From assembly GCA_963695645.1 (NCBI GenBank), contig CAVOHC010000007.1, positions 326,299-390,298 of the forward strand: DNA of 64,000 nucleotides, given 5' to 3'. Shown piece by piece: positions 16,887-25,869 of this stretch (position 1 is its first letter; each line of letters starts with the position of its first letter). The stretch comes from DATBGO01 sp963695645 (GTDB lineage Bacteria; Actinomycetota; Actinomycetes; Streptosporangiales; Streptosporangiaceae). A model generated the notes under the pieces. That model worked only from the letters and a program-made list of their open reading frames with translations. It searched no databases and was not told where the DNA came from. The position numbers were made by a program, and so were the translations under genes.

Positions 16887-18389
16887 CTAGCGGACCGGCC
16901 GGCCCCAGCTGGTGTCGTCGCGTATCTGCCGTTTGACCAGCTTCCCTGCGGGGTTGCGGGGCAGCGGATCGGGCCGTACCACGACGTACTGCGGCACCTT
17001 GAAGCGGGCGATCCGCCCCCCCAGGTAGGCAAGGACCGCGTCGGGGTCGATCGTCGCGCCCGGGATGGGCACGAGCACCGCGCCGACTTTCTCTCCCATC
17101 ACCTCGTCGGGCACGCCGACCACGGCCGCCTCGAACACCCCCGGCGCGCCGGCCAGGGCGTTCTCGACCTCAACGCAGTACACGTTCTCGCCGCCCCGGT
17201 TGATCATGTCCTTGACCCGGTCGACGATGTAAACGAGGCCTTCGGCGTCGATGCGGGCAAGGTCACCGGTATGCAGCCACCCGTCAACGAAGGCCCGGGC
17301 GGTGCCCTCGGGGTTGTTCCAGTAGCCCGCCACCACGTTAGGCCCGCGGACGAGCAACTCGCCGACGTCCTGCGCGCCGGGCGCATCCACTCTTACGTCG
17401 ATCACTGGCAACGGGAAGCCCACCGCATCGGCGTGCGCGGCCGCGTACTCGTGCGGCATGTTGCACACGGCGCTGGCGGTCTCGGTCAGGCCGAAGCCGT
17501 TCGTCAACCGTGCGTTGGGGAACGCCTTCATGATCCGCCCCACCAGCTCCGGCGCGACCGGCGCGCCGCCATAGAGCAGGCCGCGCACGCTGGATACGTC
17601 GGTTTCGGCGAACTGCGGCTGGCTGATAGCCAGCCAGTAGATGGCCGGCACGGAGGTCAGCACGTCGATCCGCTCGGCCTCGATGGCCCGCAGGAACGCG
17701 CCGACCTCGAACTGCGGCATGATGACGCTGGTCCCCGCCAGGTACGCCCAGAGAAGAAGCTGGCTGTTGCAGCCGGTGACGTGGAACATCGGCACCGAGA
17801 TCAGCGTGCGCGAAGGCTCGCCCTCGCGGCTCAGGCCCTGGCCTCTCCGGCAGCTCTCGCAGTTCGACAGGAAGTTCTCATGGGTGGTGACAGCGCCCTT
17901 GGGGAAGCCGGTCGTGCCGCTGGTGTAGAAGATCGCCGCCGCGTCGCGGTGCCCCGCGTCCTCGATCGCGAGCGGATCGCCATCGGGCAGCGGCTCGCCC
18001 GGCACGAAGACGTAACTGGCGCCGCTGTCCGACACCACGTACGCCACCTCGGGCTCGGCCAGCCGGGTGTTGACGGGCACGACGATACCGCCGGCGAGCA
18101 CCGTGCCGAAGAAGGCCAGCGCCCAGTCGATGCCGTTGCCCAGCCGTATCGCGACGCGGTCGCCGCGCTGCACGCCGCCCGCGCGAAGCCCGCCCGCCAC
18201 CCGCGCGGCACCGTCCCACAGCTCCTGGTAGGACAGCCGCCGGCCGCCGAGCTCGACCAAGGCCTCGCGGTCCGGGTGCTGGCTGGTGACGTCGCGCAGC
18301 ATGTGCACCAGGCTGACCGGCAGCTCGTCGTAGCGCTTGATCCCATCCGCGCCCCTGGTCACCCCTGAGGTATCGTACGGCGAGCTCAT
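16887..18389 (-). CDS. Acyl-CoA synthetase (class I adenylate-forming ligase)
   Basis: A 500-aa protein with all ANL motifs: the P-loop-like YTSGTTGFPKGAVTTHEN, LISVPMFHVTGCNS, YGGAPVAPE, NGFGLTETAS, ELLVRGPNVVAGYWNNPE, GWLHTGDLARID, VDRVKDMINRGGENVYCVEVE and the catalytic Lys in RNPAGKLVKRQIR. It activates a carboxylic acid, probably a fatty or aromatic acid, as its AMP ester and transfers it to CoA. ATG 18389 has GGAGG seven bases upstream. With the reductase downstream it suggests lipid or degradative metabolism. It is divergent from an SDR gene, with a 480-bp gap. Confidence 0.9.
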   Translation of the reverse strand: MSSPYDTSGVTRGADGIKRYDELPVSLVHMLRDVTSQHPDREALVELGGRRLSYQELWDGAARVAGGLRAGGVQRGDRVAIRLGNGIDWALAFFGTVLAGGIVVPVNTRLAEPEVAYVVSDSGASYVFVPGEPLPDGDPLAIEDAGHRDAAAIFYTSGTTGFPKGAVTTHENFLSNCESCRRGQGLSREGEPSRTLISVPMFHVTGCNSQLLLWAYLAGTSVIMPQFEVGAFLRAIEAERIDVLTSVPAIYWLAISQPQFAETDVSSVRGLLYGGAPVAPELVGRIMKAFPNARLTNGFGLTETASAVCNMPHEYAAAHADAVGFPLPVIDVRVDAPGAQDVGELLVRGPNVVAGYWNNPEGTARAFVDGWLHTGDLARIDAEGLVYIVDRVKDMINRGGENVYCVEVENALAGAPGVFEAAVVGVPDEVMGEKVGAVLVPIPGATIDPDAVLAYLGGRIARFKVPQYVVVRPDPLPRNPAGKLVKRQIRDDTSWGRPVR

Positions 18390-18871
18390 GACGCACCTCC
18401 GCTGAAGTACCACACGGGACCAAGGCCGGCGCCACCGGCCGGCCTCCGTAACGTCTCACATGCTGTCACGCGAACGTGCTCCGCATTTGCAGCCTATGTC
18501 TTGCGGCACGCGATGGTTAGGCCCCGCGAGCGCCGGGATGCTGCAGCGAAGACGCGCCGGCGGCAGCCGTGCAGCGCCGCCCCGCGGCGCGGCGGCCCGC
18601 AGCCTGCTGGTTCGCAGCGCGGCGGCCGTCAGCGCGGCTAAGGCGCGCCGCAGTAGTGGGCGAGAATTTCGCCATCATGCGCCCGCAACGCCGGGACCGA
18701 CGGAATCGCCGTGCGCCGGACACCGACGCCCCGCCGGGCACCTGACGTGATCATCGCCTCGGTTCTCGCTGCTGCCGAGGCCGCCGCCGTGCCCTGGCTG
18801 CCGCGGAATTAGCTTGGCGTCGCCTGGTTAAAGACTGGTGACGGAGCGAGGACGGAACGGAAGGGCATCCG
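18390..18871. other. Divergent intergenic region, 482 bp
   Basis: Between the acyl-CoA ligase and SDR starts. It is Gly/Ala/Arg-codon-like GC-rich sequence with runs of gcggc and gccgc, but no frame resembles a protein. It must hold the promoters of both genes; I could not pick hexamers with confidence. Confidence 0.4.
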
Positions 18872-19702
18872 ATGGCTGTGAAGACCTGGTTCATCACCGG
18901 TACGTCGCGTGGCTTCGGCCGCGAATGGGCGATCGCGGCGCTCGACCGCGGCGACAAGGTCGCAGCGACGGCGCGGGACATCTCCAGCCTCGATGATCTC
19001 GTGGCCAAGTACGGTGACGCGATCCTGCCGATCCAGCTGGACGTTACTGACCGCGACGCCGACTTCGCTGCGCTGAAGCAGGCGCGTGAGCACTTCGGGC
19101 GACTCGACGTCATCGTGAACAACGCCGGATACGGACAGTTCGGAATGGTCGAGGAGATCAGCGAGCAGGAGATCCGGGCGCAGCTGGAAACGAACCTGCT
19201 CGGCGCGCTCTGGCTCACCCAGGCGGCGCTGCCCTACTTGCGCGAGCAGGGCAGCGGACACATCCTGCAGGTGTCCTCGATCGGCGGCATCTCGGCATTC
19301 CCGAACACCGGCGCCTACCACGCCTCGAAGTGGGCCCTGGAAGGGCTAAGCCAGAGCCTGGCCCAGGAAGTGGCCGGGTTCGGCATCAAGGTCACGCTGA
19401 TCGAGCCGACCGGCTACGCAACGGACTGGGCCGGATCGTCCGCGAAGCGCGCGACGGAGCTGCCAGCCTACGAGCCGGTCCGGCAGCACGCCGCGCGGGC
19501 GCGCGCCAGGCGCTTCACGCCCGGAGATCCAGTCGCGACCCGTGACGCCGTGCTGCGGCTCGTGGACACCCCGAGCCCGCCACTGCGCCTGTTCCTCGGC
19601 GAGGCACCGCTTGGCATCGCTACCGCGGACTACGAGTCCCGGCTGGCTAGCTGGCGCGAATGGCAGCCAGTGGCCGCCGCTGCCCAGGGCGACGGGAGCT
19701 AA
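18872..19702 (+). CDS. SDR-family NAD(P)-dependent oxidoreductase
   Basis: A 276-aa classical short-chain dehydrogenase. The cofactor motif is TGTSRGFGREWAIAAL near the N-terminus, then the NNAGYG motif in VIVNNAGYGQFGMVEE, Ser in LQVSSIGGISAFP, and the catalytic YHASK in TGAYHASKWALEGL. All four catalytic residues are present. The C-terminal ~60 residues (after SSAKRATELP) form the substrate cap typical of the 'oxidoreductase, SDR' group of about 275 residues. Substrate unknown. It is monocistronic. Confidence 0.9.
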   Translation: MAVKTWFITGTSRGFGREWAIAALDRGDKVAATARDISSLDDLVAKYGDAILPIQLDVTDRDADFAALKQAREHFGRLDVIVNNAGYGQFGMVEEISEQEIRAQLETNLLGALWLTQAALPYLREQGSGHILQVSSIGGISAFPNTGAYHASKWALEGLSQSLAQEVAGFGIKVTLIEPTGYATDWAGSSAKRATELPAYEPVRQHAARARARRFTPGDPVATRDAVLRLVDTPSPPLRLFLGEAPLGIATADYESRLASWREWQPVAAAAQGDGS

Positions 19703-19960
19703 GGGCAGCTTGGCCACGCCGACGCGGCCCTGGCCGCAGGCAGGCCGAAACCGCTGAACAGCGCTTGCCGACACCGCTGGTCCCCGCCTCGCAGCAGAAC
19801 GTGCAGCGCACTCTGCAAACCGGCGCGGTCAACTGGGTCAGCCGCGGCCCTGCTGATTAGATGGGACGCTGGTCCGGGCCCACGCGATGGTGCCCCCCGC
19901 CGCCCCGGCGCCTGCGGGGGCCAGGAACCATGAGCGATGCCTAAGAGCGCGGAGGCTTCC

Positions 19961-20797
19961 GTGAGTCCCTCGACACGGGCTGGTCAGCCCGCTGGACGTA
20001 GCTGCCGGTGGCAGATCATCGCCGTCGTCTCGTCAGCGCTCGTAGCCGGCGGCTGCTCGGCCGCGGGTTCCGCCCCCGCAGCGCCTGCGCCGCGTCATCC
20101 GGCGGCCGGATCTCGGACACCAGCGGTCACCAGCCACCCGCGGCGAGACCCACGCAGCGCTGATTTCACCGTCAGCGGCACGATTCCCGTGGCGCCCGGC
20201 CCGAGCCAGGACACGCACGCCCAAGACCCGGCCACAGCCTGCCAGCCAGGGAAATTCCGCCGCGACGAGGCCCTGGGGAAGGCCGCTGCCGCGGGCTTTG
20301 CCTTCGCGGGGGCGCCGGTCTCAGCAGCGCTTCTCGCCCATTTCCTCGCAGGTACGGGAACGGCGATGCATTTCGGCGCAGGGTCGCAGATCTCGCTGGA
20401 GGCACAGGCTAGCAGCGCCTTCCAGAGCCTCAACCGGCACATCCAGGCGGCCGTGCTCAGCCAGCTCAGTGCGGGCAGGTCGCAGCTGCGGCTGACGGGA
20501 CCCGCGCTGCGGACGATCAGCTTTGCCCGGCCGGCCTCTTCGCATGACCTCTACCTCGGCTTCCGCGGCACCCAGGGCCTGGACGTCCGCGGCACGGGCA
20601 CGATGACCGACCGCAGGTATACGGGAAGGCTGACCTATGTCATCCGCGACAGCTATGGTTTCCCGCCGCGGGACCTGCTGCTCGGTTTCGGCCCGGCGAT
20701 GAGATACCTGCAGGTGAATTGCGGAAATCCGCCAACCCCTGGCGGAGCCCACTGGTTTCCCGATTCCATAGCGGTGACCGTGCCGCTCCGCAGCTAA
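19961..20797 (+). CDS. Putative lipoprotein of unknown function
   Basis: A 278-aa protein starting at GTG 19961, which has GGAGG six bases upstream (better than ATG 19937). Residues 1-35 form a lipoprotein signal: basic RSCRWQ, hydrophobic IIAVVSSALVA, lipobox LVAGGC. A Pro/Ala/Ser/Thr-rich linker (~60 residues) follows, then a compact domain of about 170 residues. That domain has alternating hydrophobic segments (FAFAGAPVSAALLAHFL, QAAVLSQLSAGRSQLRLTG, DLYLGFRGTQGLDVRGTGTM) and one Cys (QVNCGNPP). No known fold is recognised. It should be exported and membrane-anchored. Confidence 0.65.
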   Translation: MSPSTRAGQPAGRSCRWQIIAVVSSALVAGGCSAAGSAPAAPAPRHPAAGSRTPAVTSHPRRDPRSADFTVSGTIPVAPGPSQDTHAQDPATACQPGKFRRDEALGKAAAAGFAFAGAPVSAALLAHFLAGTGTAMHFGAGSQISLEAQASSAFQSLNRHIQAAVLSQLSAGRSQLRLTGPALRTISFARPASSHDLYLGFRGTQGLDVRGTGTMTDRRYTGRLTYVIRDSYGFPPRDLLLGFGPAMRYLQVNCGNPPTPGGAHWFPDSIAVTVPLRS

Positions 20798-20847
20798 ATT
20801 CGCCGGCCAAGGCTTGCATCCCCGGCTGCGGTGCATGACCGGCGAGC

Positions 20848-21225
20848 TCAGCTGGTCAGCCCGAGGTGTTTCGCATACGCGGCGAGGCCCGCCTCGATCG
20901 GGTACGGCCCGCGGATCCGCTGGAGCCGGGGCGAGATCTCGGCGTAATCCAGGTAAGGGTGATCACCGCACTGGCAGCAGATGAGCTCAAACACGCTGGT
21001 GTACCCGCCCTCCATCCGGCCGTCCACGATGCGGGCCGGCTGGCGCCGAAGGCTCGCCGTGCAGCCGTGACCGGCCTGGCCAGCAAGCGGGAGCCGCATG
21101 AGGCCCTGATCGTCCATGCGCAGCCACGGATCACGGGGATCATGGCGGCCGCACGGTCCCGGGACGTGTTCGGAACGGTCAGCCGGGCGGGTATCGGTTG
21201 CGATGTGCAGGTCGGAGCCAGTCAT
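20848..21225 (-). CDS. Hypothetical protein with C-x-C and His pattern
   Basis: A 125-aa protein. ATG 21225 is preceded by a G-rich site (GGGGG). The middle is basic and Arg-rich (AGHGCTASLRRQPARIVDGR), and the end has FELICCQCGDHPYLDYAEISPRLQRI and a helical tail ending KHLGLTS. The CCQCGDH cluster suggests a metal site. Related actinobacterial hypotheticals exist but no function is known to me. It is followed on the other side by the AhpD-like gene, 46 bp away and on the same strand. Confidence 0.5.
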   Translation of the reverse strand: MTGSDLHIATDTRPADRSEHVPGPCGRHDPRDPWLRMDDQGLMRLPLAGQAGHGCTASLRRQPARIVDGRMEGGYTSVFELICCQCGDHPYLDYAEISPRLQRIRGPYPIEAGLAAYAKHLGLTS

Positions 21226-21270
21226 TGGACCCCCAGTCGATCCTTCCTTGCTCGTGCGGTTCACTCGCCG

Positions 21271-21675
21271 CTATTGTTCCTCCAACGCGGCCGCGATGTC
21301 ATACCCGAGCGCTGTTGCCAGGTCGGGAGCGGCGCAGACGACCCGCCCGAGACCGGCCACCGGCGCGATCGCCAGCAGCACGTCGGCGACCTCGTCCTCC
21401 GTCGCGCCCGCCGCCAACGCCCGGGCGACGCTCCATTCCAGGCAGACCGCCGGTGACCCGAGGGCCACCGACACCCCTACCTGCAGCAGCGCCGCGGTCT
21501 TGGGATCCAGGGCCGATGCCCCGGCCAGGCCAAGCCCGAGACCGGCCTGGTCTTCGACGAAGCCTTCGTCGATCATCGCCAGCCTGCGCAAAGTCTCCTG
21601 GAAATTCACCGTCTGGCCCACACGTCTCCGCTCGCCGCCGAGCACCATTCCACCTCGGGTCGGGGCGAGTTTCAT
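21271..21675 (-). CDS. Carboxymuconolactone decarboxylase (AhpD-like) family protein
   Basis: A 134-aa all-helical protein of the CMD fold: LRRLAMIDEGFVEDQAGLG, LDPKTAALLQVGVSVALGSPAVCLEWSVARALAAGATEDEVADVLLAIAPVAGLGRVV. The AhpD CxxC peroxidase pair is not conserved: only one Cys sits at the position (SPAVCLEWS), so alkylhydroperoxidase activity is doubtful. The start overlaps the stop of the upstream LAL regulator (ATGA), so the two are translationally coupled. Confidence 0.8.
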   Translation of the reverse strand: MKLAPTRGGMVLGGERRRVGQTVNFQETLRRLAMIDEGFVEDQAGLGLGLAGASALDPKTAALLQVGVSVALGSPAVCLEWSVARALAAGATEDEVADVLLAIAPVAGLGRVVCAAPDLATALGYDIAAALEEQ

Positions 21676-23978
21676 CCCCCTGATGGGGTGAAAAGGGGAT
21701 GGTCACCCTCCAGGAGCCCCAGCTCGCGGGACCGGGTGACCGCCTGGCTCCTGGTCGACGCGCCCAGCTTCCGGTACAGCGAGTACACCTGCGACTTGAT
21801 GGTGTTACGGGAAAGGAACATCTCCTCGGCGATCTGCCGGAACGACAGGTGGGTGGTGAGCATCGGCAGCAGGCGGAGCTCGGCGCCGGTCAGCGCCGAC
21901 GCTCCCAGGACGATGGAACCGTGTTCCCGCAACAGCCGGGCCCGTAGTGCCTCAGCCTCGTCGGCCAGGTTTCCCAGGCCCGGCCGGCGCCTGAGCAGCT
22001 CATCGACCTCCCGCATGAGCGTCCTGGCAGCCGCCAGGTCGGCGAGCGCGAGGTGGACGCGAATGAGCTCGATCCGGGCCTGAACGGCGAAGTAGGGCAG
22101 TGCGTAGGTCAGCAGAGGCCGCTGACGCTGAGCGCTGACGAGCTGCTGGCGTGCCGCCTGGACATCTCCCCGGTGCATGGCCGCGCGGGCTTGTACCGCG
22201 CTGACAAGGGGCGTGGCGTAACTTTCCTCAATCCCGGCCCGGCGCAAGGCGGCGCGTGCTTGTCCGGCAAGGGCCTCGGCCCGGCCCCATTCGCTGCGCG
22301 CCATCGCCACCAGCGATCGTTCGCACAGCGCCAGCGCGACATCCTCGTGCGCGCCGACTTTCTCCCCGACGCTCACCCCATCCTCCAGGGACGCATCGCC
22401 GCCATCGAGGTCAGCGGAAAGGATACGCGCGATCCCTCGCAGGAACGCGGGTGCCGGCGTCACGAAGCTCTGCGCTGCAAACCTCCGCACGGCCTCGTCC
22501 GCGTCAGCGCGCATCTGCTCGACCCCGCGCCGGCACAGGAAGGTCCGCAGCACGGCGGCCCACGCTTCGGTGGCAGGGTCATCGGGCCGCACCGGATCCT
22601 GGTACTGCCAGCGATCGACCGCGTCGGCCCACCGCTCGGCCTCGACCGGCCGCCCCGTCAACGCGCAGAAGAGTGAGGCCAGCACGGCGGCCATCGGGTG
22701 TCCCTCGATTCCGCCCCGATCCTCCAGCCACCGGAACCACCGCTGGATGGTGGTAACCCGGCCTTGCCGGTGGGTTGGCACCACGAGTTTCTCGATCAGG
22801 CCCGCGGCCGCGTCGACGTCCCCGGCCGCCATCGAGTACTCCAGCGCCTCCTCGGGCAGGTCGTTCCGCAAGCACCAGCCGACAGCGCGGCGCCGCAGGA
22901 CAGGGAGCAGACCTGGCTCCTGGCGTTTCAGTTCCGCCAGGAGCATGTCGCGGAACAGGTGGTGGTAGCGGTACCACTCCCCCCGCCGGTCCAGCGGTAC
23001 CAGCAGCAAGTTCGACCCGGCCAGATCCGCCAGAGTCACGGCGGATCCGCTCAGCTCGAGCACCGCCTCGCACAACGGCCCGGACATCCGCTCCAGCACT
23101 GCCGTCCGGGTCAGGAACGCCCGCTGCCGCCCGGAGATCCGCGACAAGAACTCCGCCTCCATGTACTCGCTCACCAGCCGGTCATCGCCGCCGAAGGAGA
23201 TCGCCGCGCTCGCCAGGGGGCCGCCTTCATTGAGGCAGAGAGCTGCCAGGTACAGCCCGGCTGGCCACCCCTCGGTCCGCCGGTGCAGCTCCGCCACCTC
23301 ATCCTCGTCCAGCGCCACGCCAGCGCTGCGCAAAAGCGACGACGCCTCCTCGCGGGTGAGCGACAGGTCACCGGGGCCGATCTCCAGGATCCTGCCCTCG
23401 GTGCGCAGCCGCGCGATACGTAGCGGCGGCTCGGCCCGGCCGGCCAGCGCCAGCCGCGAACCGGCCGGCACATGATCGGCCAGGACCGACAGCGCGGCCA
23501 GGCACTCCCGGTTGCGCAGCACATGCACGTCGTCCAAGACAAGCACGACCGGCGAGGTCATCGACGAAAACGCTGACCCCAGCCGCGGGACAACCGAGCC
23601 AGGCACCGAACTGCCCGGGGAGGCAAGCGCGTCGAACACCCGTTCATCGACCGGTTCGACCGCATTGAGCGCTGCCGCGATGTAGGCGAGCAGGACCTTC
23701 GGATCGTTGTCCGGCTCCTCCACCGATACCCACGCGAAGGACAGCCCGTTGCGCTCGGCCCACTGCGACAGCAGCGTCGTCTTCCCGTAACCCGGCGGCG
23801 CGACCACCGAGACAATCGGACGCGAATCGCCCCCGGCCAGCCGTTCGATCAGCGGCAGCCGACCGACAGTCCCGGGCCGCATCAGCGGACGACGGAACTT
23901 CGACGGGACAAGGTCGAACGCCGGCCCGCCCGGGCGCTGTGATCGGCCGGCCCGCTGACGCTTGTCACTCTCGCCCAT
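21672..23978 (-). CDS. LAL-type transcriptional regulator (ATPase, repeats, LuxR HTH)
   Basis: About 768 residues in the MalT/LAL layout. An N-terminal basic stretch precedes a STAND ATPase: Walker A VVAPPGYGKTTLLSQW, Walker B VVLVLDDVHVL and GSRLALAGRAEPPL (sensor). Winged helix follows (YRYHHLFRDML). The centre is a solenoid of TPR-like repeats (residues ~400-690). The last ~60 residues are a LuxR helix-turn-helix (LTGAELRLLPMLTTHLSFRQIAEEMFLSRNTIKSQVYSLYRKLG). Such proteins are ATP-dependent activators of secondary metabolism or sugar use. The stop codon overlaps the start of the CMD gene. ATG 23978 chosen; TTG 23987 also in frame. Confidence 0.9.
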   Translation of the reverse strand: MGESDKRQRAGRSQRPGGPAFDLVPSKFRRPLMRPGTVGRLPLIERLAGGDSRPIVSVVAPPGYGKTTLLSQWAERNGLSFAWVSVEEPDNDPKVLLAYIAAALNAVEPVDERVFDALASPGSSVPGSVVPRLGSAFSSMTSPVVLVLDDVHVLRNRECLAALSVLADHVPAGSRLALAGRAEPPLRIARLRTEGRILEIGPGDLSLTREEASSLLRSAGVALDEDEVAELHRRTEGWPAGLYLAALCLNEGGPLASAAISFGGDDRLVSEYMEAEFLSRISGRQRAFLTRTAVLERMSGPLCEAVLELSGSAVTLADLAGSNLLLVPLDRRGEWYRYHHLFRDMLLAELKRQEPGLLPVLRRRAVGWCLRNDLPEEALEYSMAAGDVDAAAGLIEKLVVPTHRQGRVTTIQRWFRWLEDRGGIEGHPMAAVLASLFCALTGRPVEAERWADAVDRWQYQDPVRPDDPATEAWAAVLRTFLCRRGVEQMRADADEAVRRFAAQSFVTPAPAFLRGIARILSADLDGGDASLEDGVSVGEKVGAHEDVALALCERSLVAMARSEWGRAEALAGQARAALRRAGIEESYATPLVSAVQARAAMHRGDVQAARQQLVSAQRQRPLLTYALPYFAVQARIELIRVHLALADLAAARTLMREVDELLRRRPGLGNLADEAEALRARLLREHGSIVLGASALTGAELRLLPMLTTHLSFRQIAEEMFLSRNTIKSQVYSLYRKLGASTRSQAVTRSRELGLLEGDHPLFTPSGG

Positions 23979-24199
23979 GCCCGACAATGCCCCCAGAAGG
24001 TCTGCCGCTCCATGATCTTCCGAAGCCTTTGATCAGGTCAAGCGCGGCAACGGGCTAGCAAGGTCAATTTACGCCCGAACGCGGCCGGACTGGCACGAGG
24101 CGGGACAGCGGCTGGGCAGCCCGGCCAGCCACCGGCGCGGGCAGCCGCCACGCGGAAGGCCACGGCTACGGCCGGCTCTTGGCGTCGGGCGATGCGGTT

Positions 24200-24835
24200 C
24201 TAGCCGGAATCACCTGTATGCGCCGATCGGACGATCGATCCTGGGACCTGGCTCTTGGAGGCTGCGAAGTAGACAGCCACGATGGCGTCAATGGCGAAGG
24301 AGGCGGTGGGGCTGAGGAAGGCCACGGCGATGGCCAGGAGATAGACGAGGCCGCCAAGGAGCGCCCGGCGGGCCCCCGCTGGGAACGCGGCGCGGGCCGG
24401 CTCGGCGACCAGCTCGGGATGCGCTGAGAGATAACGCCATCCCCAGGCGAATGACAGGCCCATCATGAGCATCGTTGCTGCATAGAGGATTGCCGCCGCC
24501 CGCGCCTGCGGGACACTGTGGTCGGCGTAGTTAGCGGCAATGGCGGTTGGCCACGGGATGACGGAGATGAACAGCAGGAAGGCCAGCGTTCGCTCCAGAA
24601 ACCGCCGGTTGATGCCCCGAACGGCGCTCATCATTCCGTGATGCTCGATCCAGAGGATGCCGATCGTCACGAACGACACGAGGTAGGCCACGTACGAGGG
24701 CCATTGGTGCAGGAGATCGCGTACGAGCTGAGCGGAGTGGTCTGGCTTCGGCAAGTCCAGGACCAGGAGGGTCAAGGCGATTGCGAAGACGCCGTCGATA
24801 AGGGCGTGCAGTCTCCCTGGACCCAAGCTCGTCAC
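24200..24835 (-). CDS. TMEM175-like potassium channel family protein
   Basis: A 211-aa protein with a single six-TM unit typical of bacterial TMEM175. The hallmark is at the first TM: RLHALIDGVFAIALTLLVLDLPKP (the FAIALT selectivity-filter motif). It continues with YVAYLVSFVTIGILWIEHHGMM, LLFISVIPWPTAIAA and LYAATMLMMGLSFAWGWRYL. In bacteria these are leaky K+ channels. The GTG at 24835 gives the expected N-terminus. It is divergent from nothing close; a methyltransferase scar lies upstream. Confidence 0.85.
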   Translation of the reverse strand: MTSLGPGRLHALIDGVFAIALTLLVLDLPKPDHSAQLVRDLLHQWPSYVAYLVSFVTIGILWIEHHGMMSAVRGINRRFLERTLAFLLFISVIPWPTAIAANYADHSVPQARAAAILYAATMLMMGLSFAWGWRYLSAHPELVAEPARAAFPAGARRALLGGLVYLLAIAVAFLSPTASFAIDAIVAVYFAASKSQVPGSIVRSAHTGDSG

Positions 24836-25067
24836 CCATTTCGTCAGTAGGCAAGAGTTGACAGCTCATCGCGGATGCGTGCGCCTGGGCCGATAAGGGC
24901 GCCTGGCGCGCCGCAGGGTCAGGGGCGTCAGGGGTCTGCCTTGCCGTTTGCACTCCATCAGCACCAGCGGGCGCCCAGGCCGGATCGTCTCCACCACCTC
25001 GGCCGGGTTGTCACCGCCGTTGTGCGATGTCCTACAGTACGACTCGACGACGCCACAGGGGGCAGCG

Positions 25068-25127
25068 ATGAACCGGGAGCATCTCACCCTGTGCTCGAGT
25101 GCCGAGTGGGCCGAAGCCGTCCAGCGC
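25068..25127 (+). pseudogene. N-terminal scrap of a SAM-dependent methyltransferase
   Basis: From ATG 25068 the 20 residues MNREHLTLCSSAEWAEAVQR match the N-terminus I know from actinobacterial class I methyltransferases. The sequence then changes to CWWISVRCGGRV with no methyltransferase motif (no GxGxG). The rest of the gene is missing before the VOC operon begins. Identification rests on memory of the signature. Confidence 0.4.
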
Positions 25128-25245
25128 TGTTGGTGGATTTCGGTGCGGTGTGGCGGAAGGGTGGACGTAAGCACCAGCCCCGGTGGCACCGGAGCCGGAG
25201 GCATTGACACAGGCCACTGACATCAAAGGGAGAGGAGCCGGCATC

Positions 25246-25869
25246 GTGGACAGCAAGCTTGAGGTGGTCGTCATCCCCGTCTTGGATGTCGACCGCGCGA
25301 AGGAGTTCTACGGGAGACTCGGGTGGAGGCTCGACGCCGACTTCCCCTTCGATAACGGCGTCCGGGTCGTCCAGTTCACGCCGCCCGGCTCGGGGTGCTC
25401 GATCCAATTCGGCGCGAACATCACGCCGGCCGCGCCCGGCTCGGCCCAGGGCCTGTACCTGATCGTCTCCGATATCCAGGCTGCGCGCGACGAGCTCGCC
25501 GCCCGCGGCGTCGAGGTCAGCGAGGTGTTCCACGCTGGGACGCCGGGCGCTCAGTTCCAGCCTGACGGCACGAGCGGCCGCGTGAGCGGCCCTGCGCCCG
25601 ATCACGCCAGCTACGGCTCCTTCGGCACGTTCCGCGACCTTGACGGAAACGGCTGGCTGCTGCAAGAGGTCACGACGCGGCTGCCCGGCCGGATCGACGC
25701 CGCGGAGACGGCCTTCGCATCCACGACTGACCTGGCGAACGCGATGCGGCGCGCGTCGGCCGCGCACGGCGAACACGAGAAGCGCATCGGCGAGGCAGAC
25801 GCGAACTGGCCCGACTGGTACGCCGAGTACATGGTGGCGGAGCAGGCCGGGACGGAGCTGCCGACATGA
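25246..25869 (+). CDS. VOC (glyoxalase/bleomycin resistance) family protein
   Basis: A 207-aa protein. The VOC module (residues 1-130) has LEVVVIPVLDVDRAKEFYGRLGWRLDADF, VRVVQFTPPGSGCSIQFGAN, LIVSDIQAARDELAARGVEV and FRDLDGNGWLLQEVT, with the metal-binding Glu at the end. The C-terminal ~60 residues (PGRIDAAETAFASTTDLANAMRRASAAHGEHEKRIG...) are an added helical tail. GTG 25246 follows GGGAGAGGAG. Its stop overlaps the ATG of the next gene by four bases (ATGA), so it is translationally coupled in an operon with a flavoprotein and an SDR. Confidence 0.85.
   Translation: MDSKLEVVVIPVLDVDRAKEFYGRLGWRLDADFPFDNGVRVVQFTPPGSGCSIQFGANITPAAPGSAQGLYLIVSDIQAARDELAARGVEVSEVFHAGTPGAQFQPDGTSGRVSGPAPDHASYGSFGTFRDLDGNGWLLQEVTTRLPGRIDAAETAFASTTDLANAMRRASAAHGEHEKRIGEADANWPDWYAEYMVAEQAGTELPT

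Noticed and set aside
16788..18368. 526-codon plus-strand frame over the acyl-CoA ligase
   Set aside because: The minus-strand frame has every ANL motif; this one is its GC-rich shadow with Arg/Asp/Val-rich composition.
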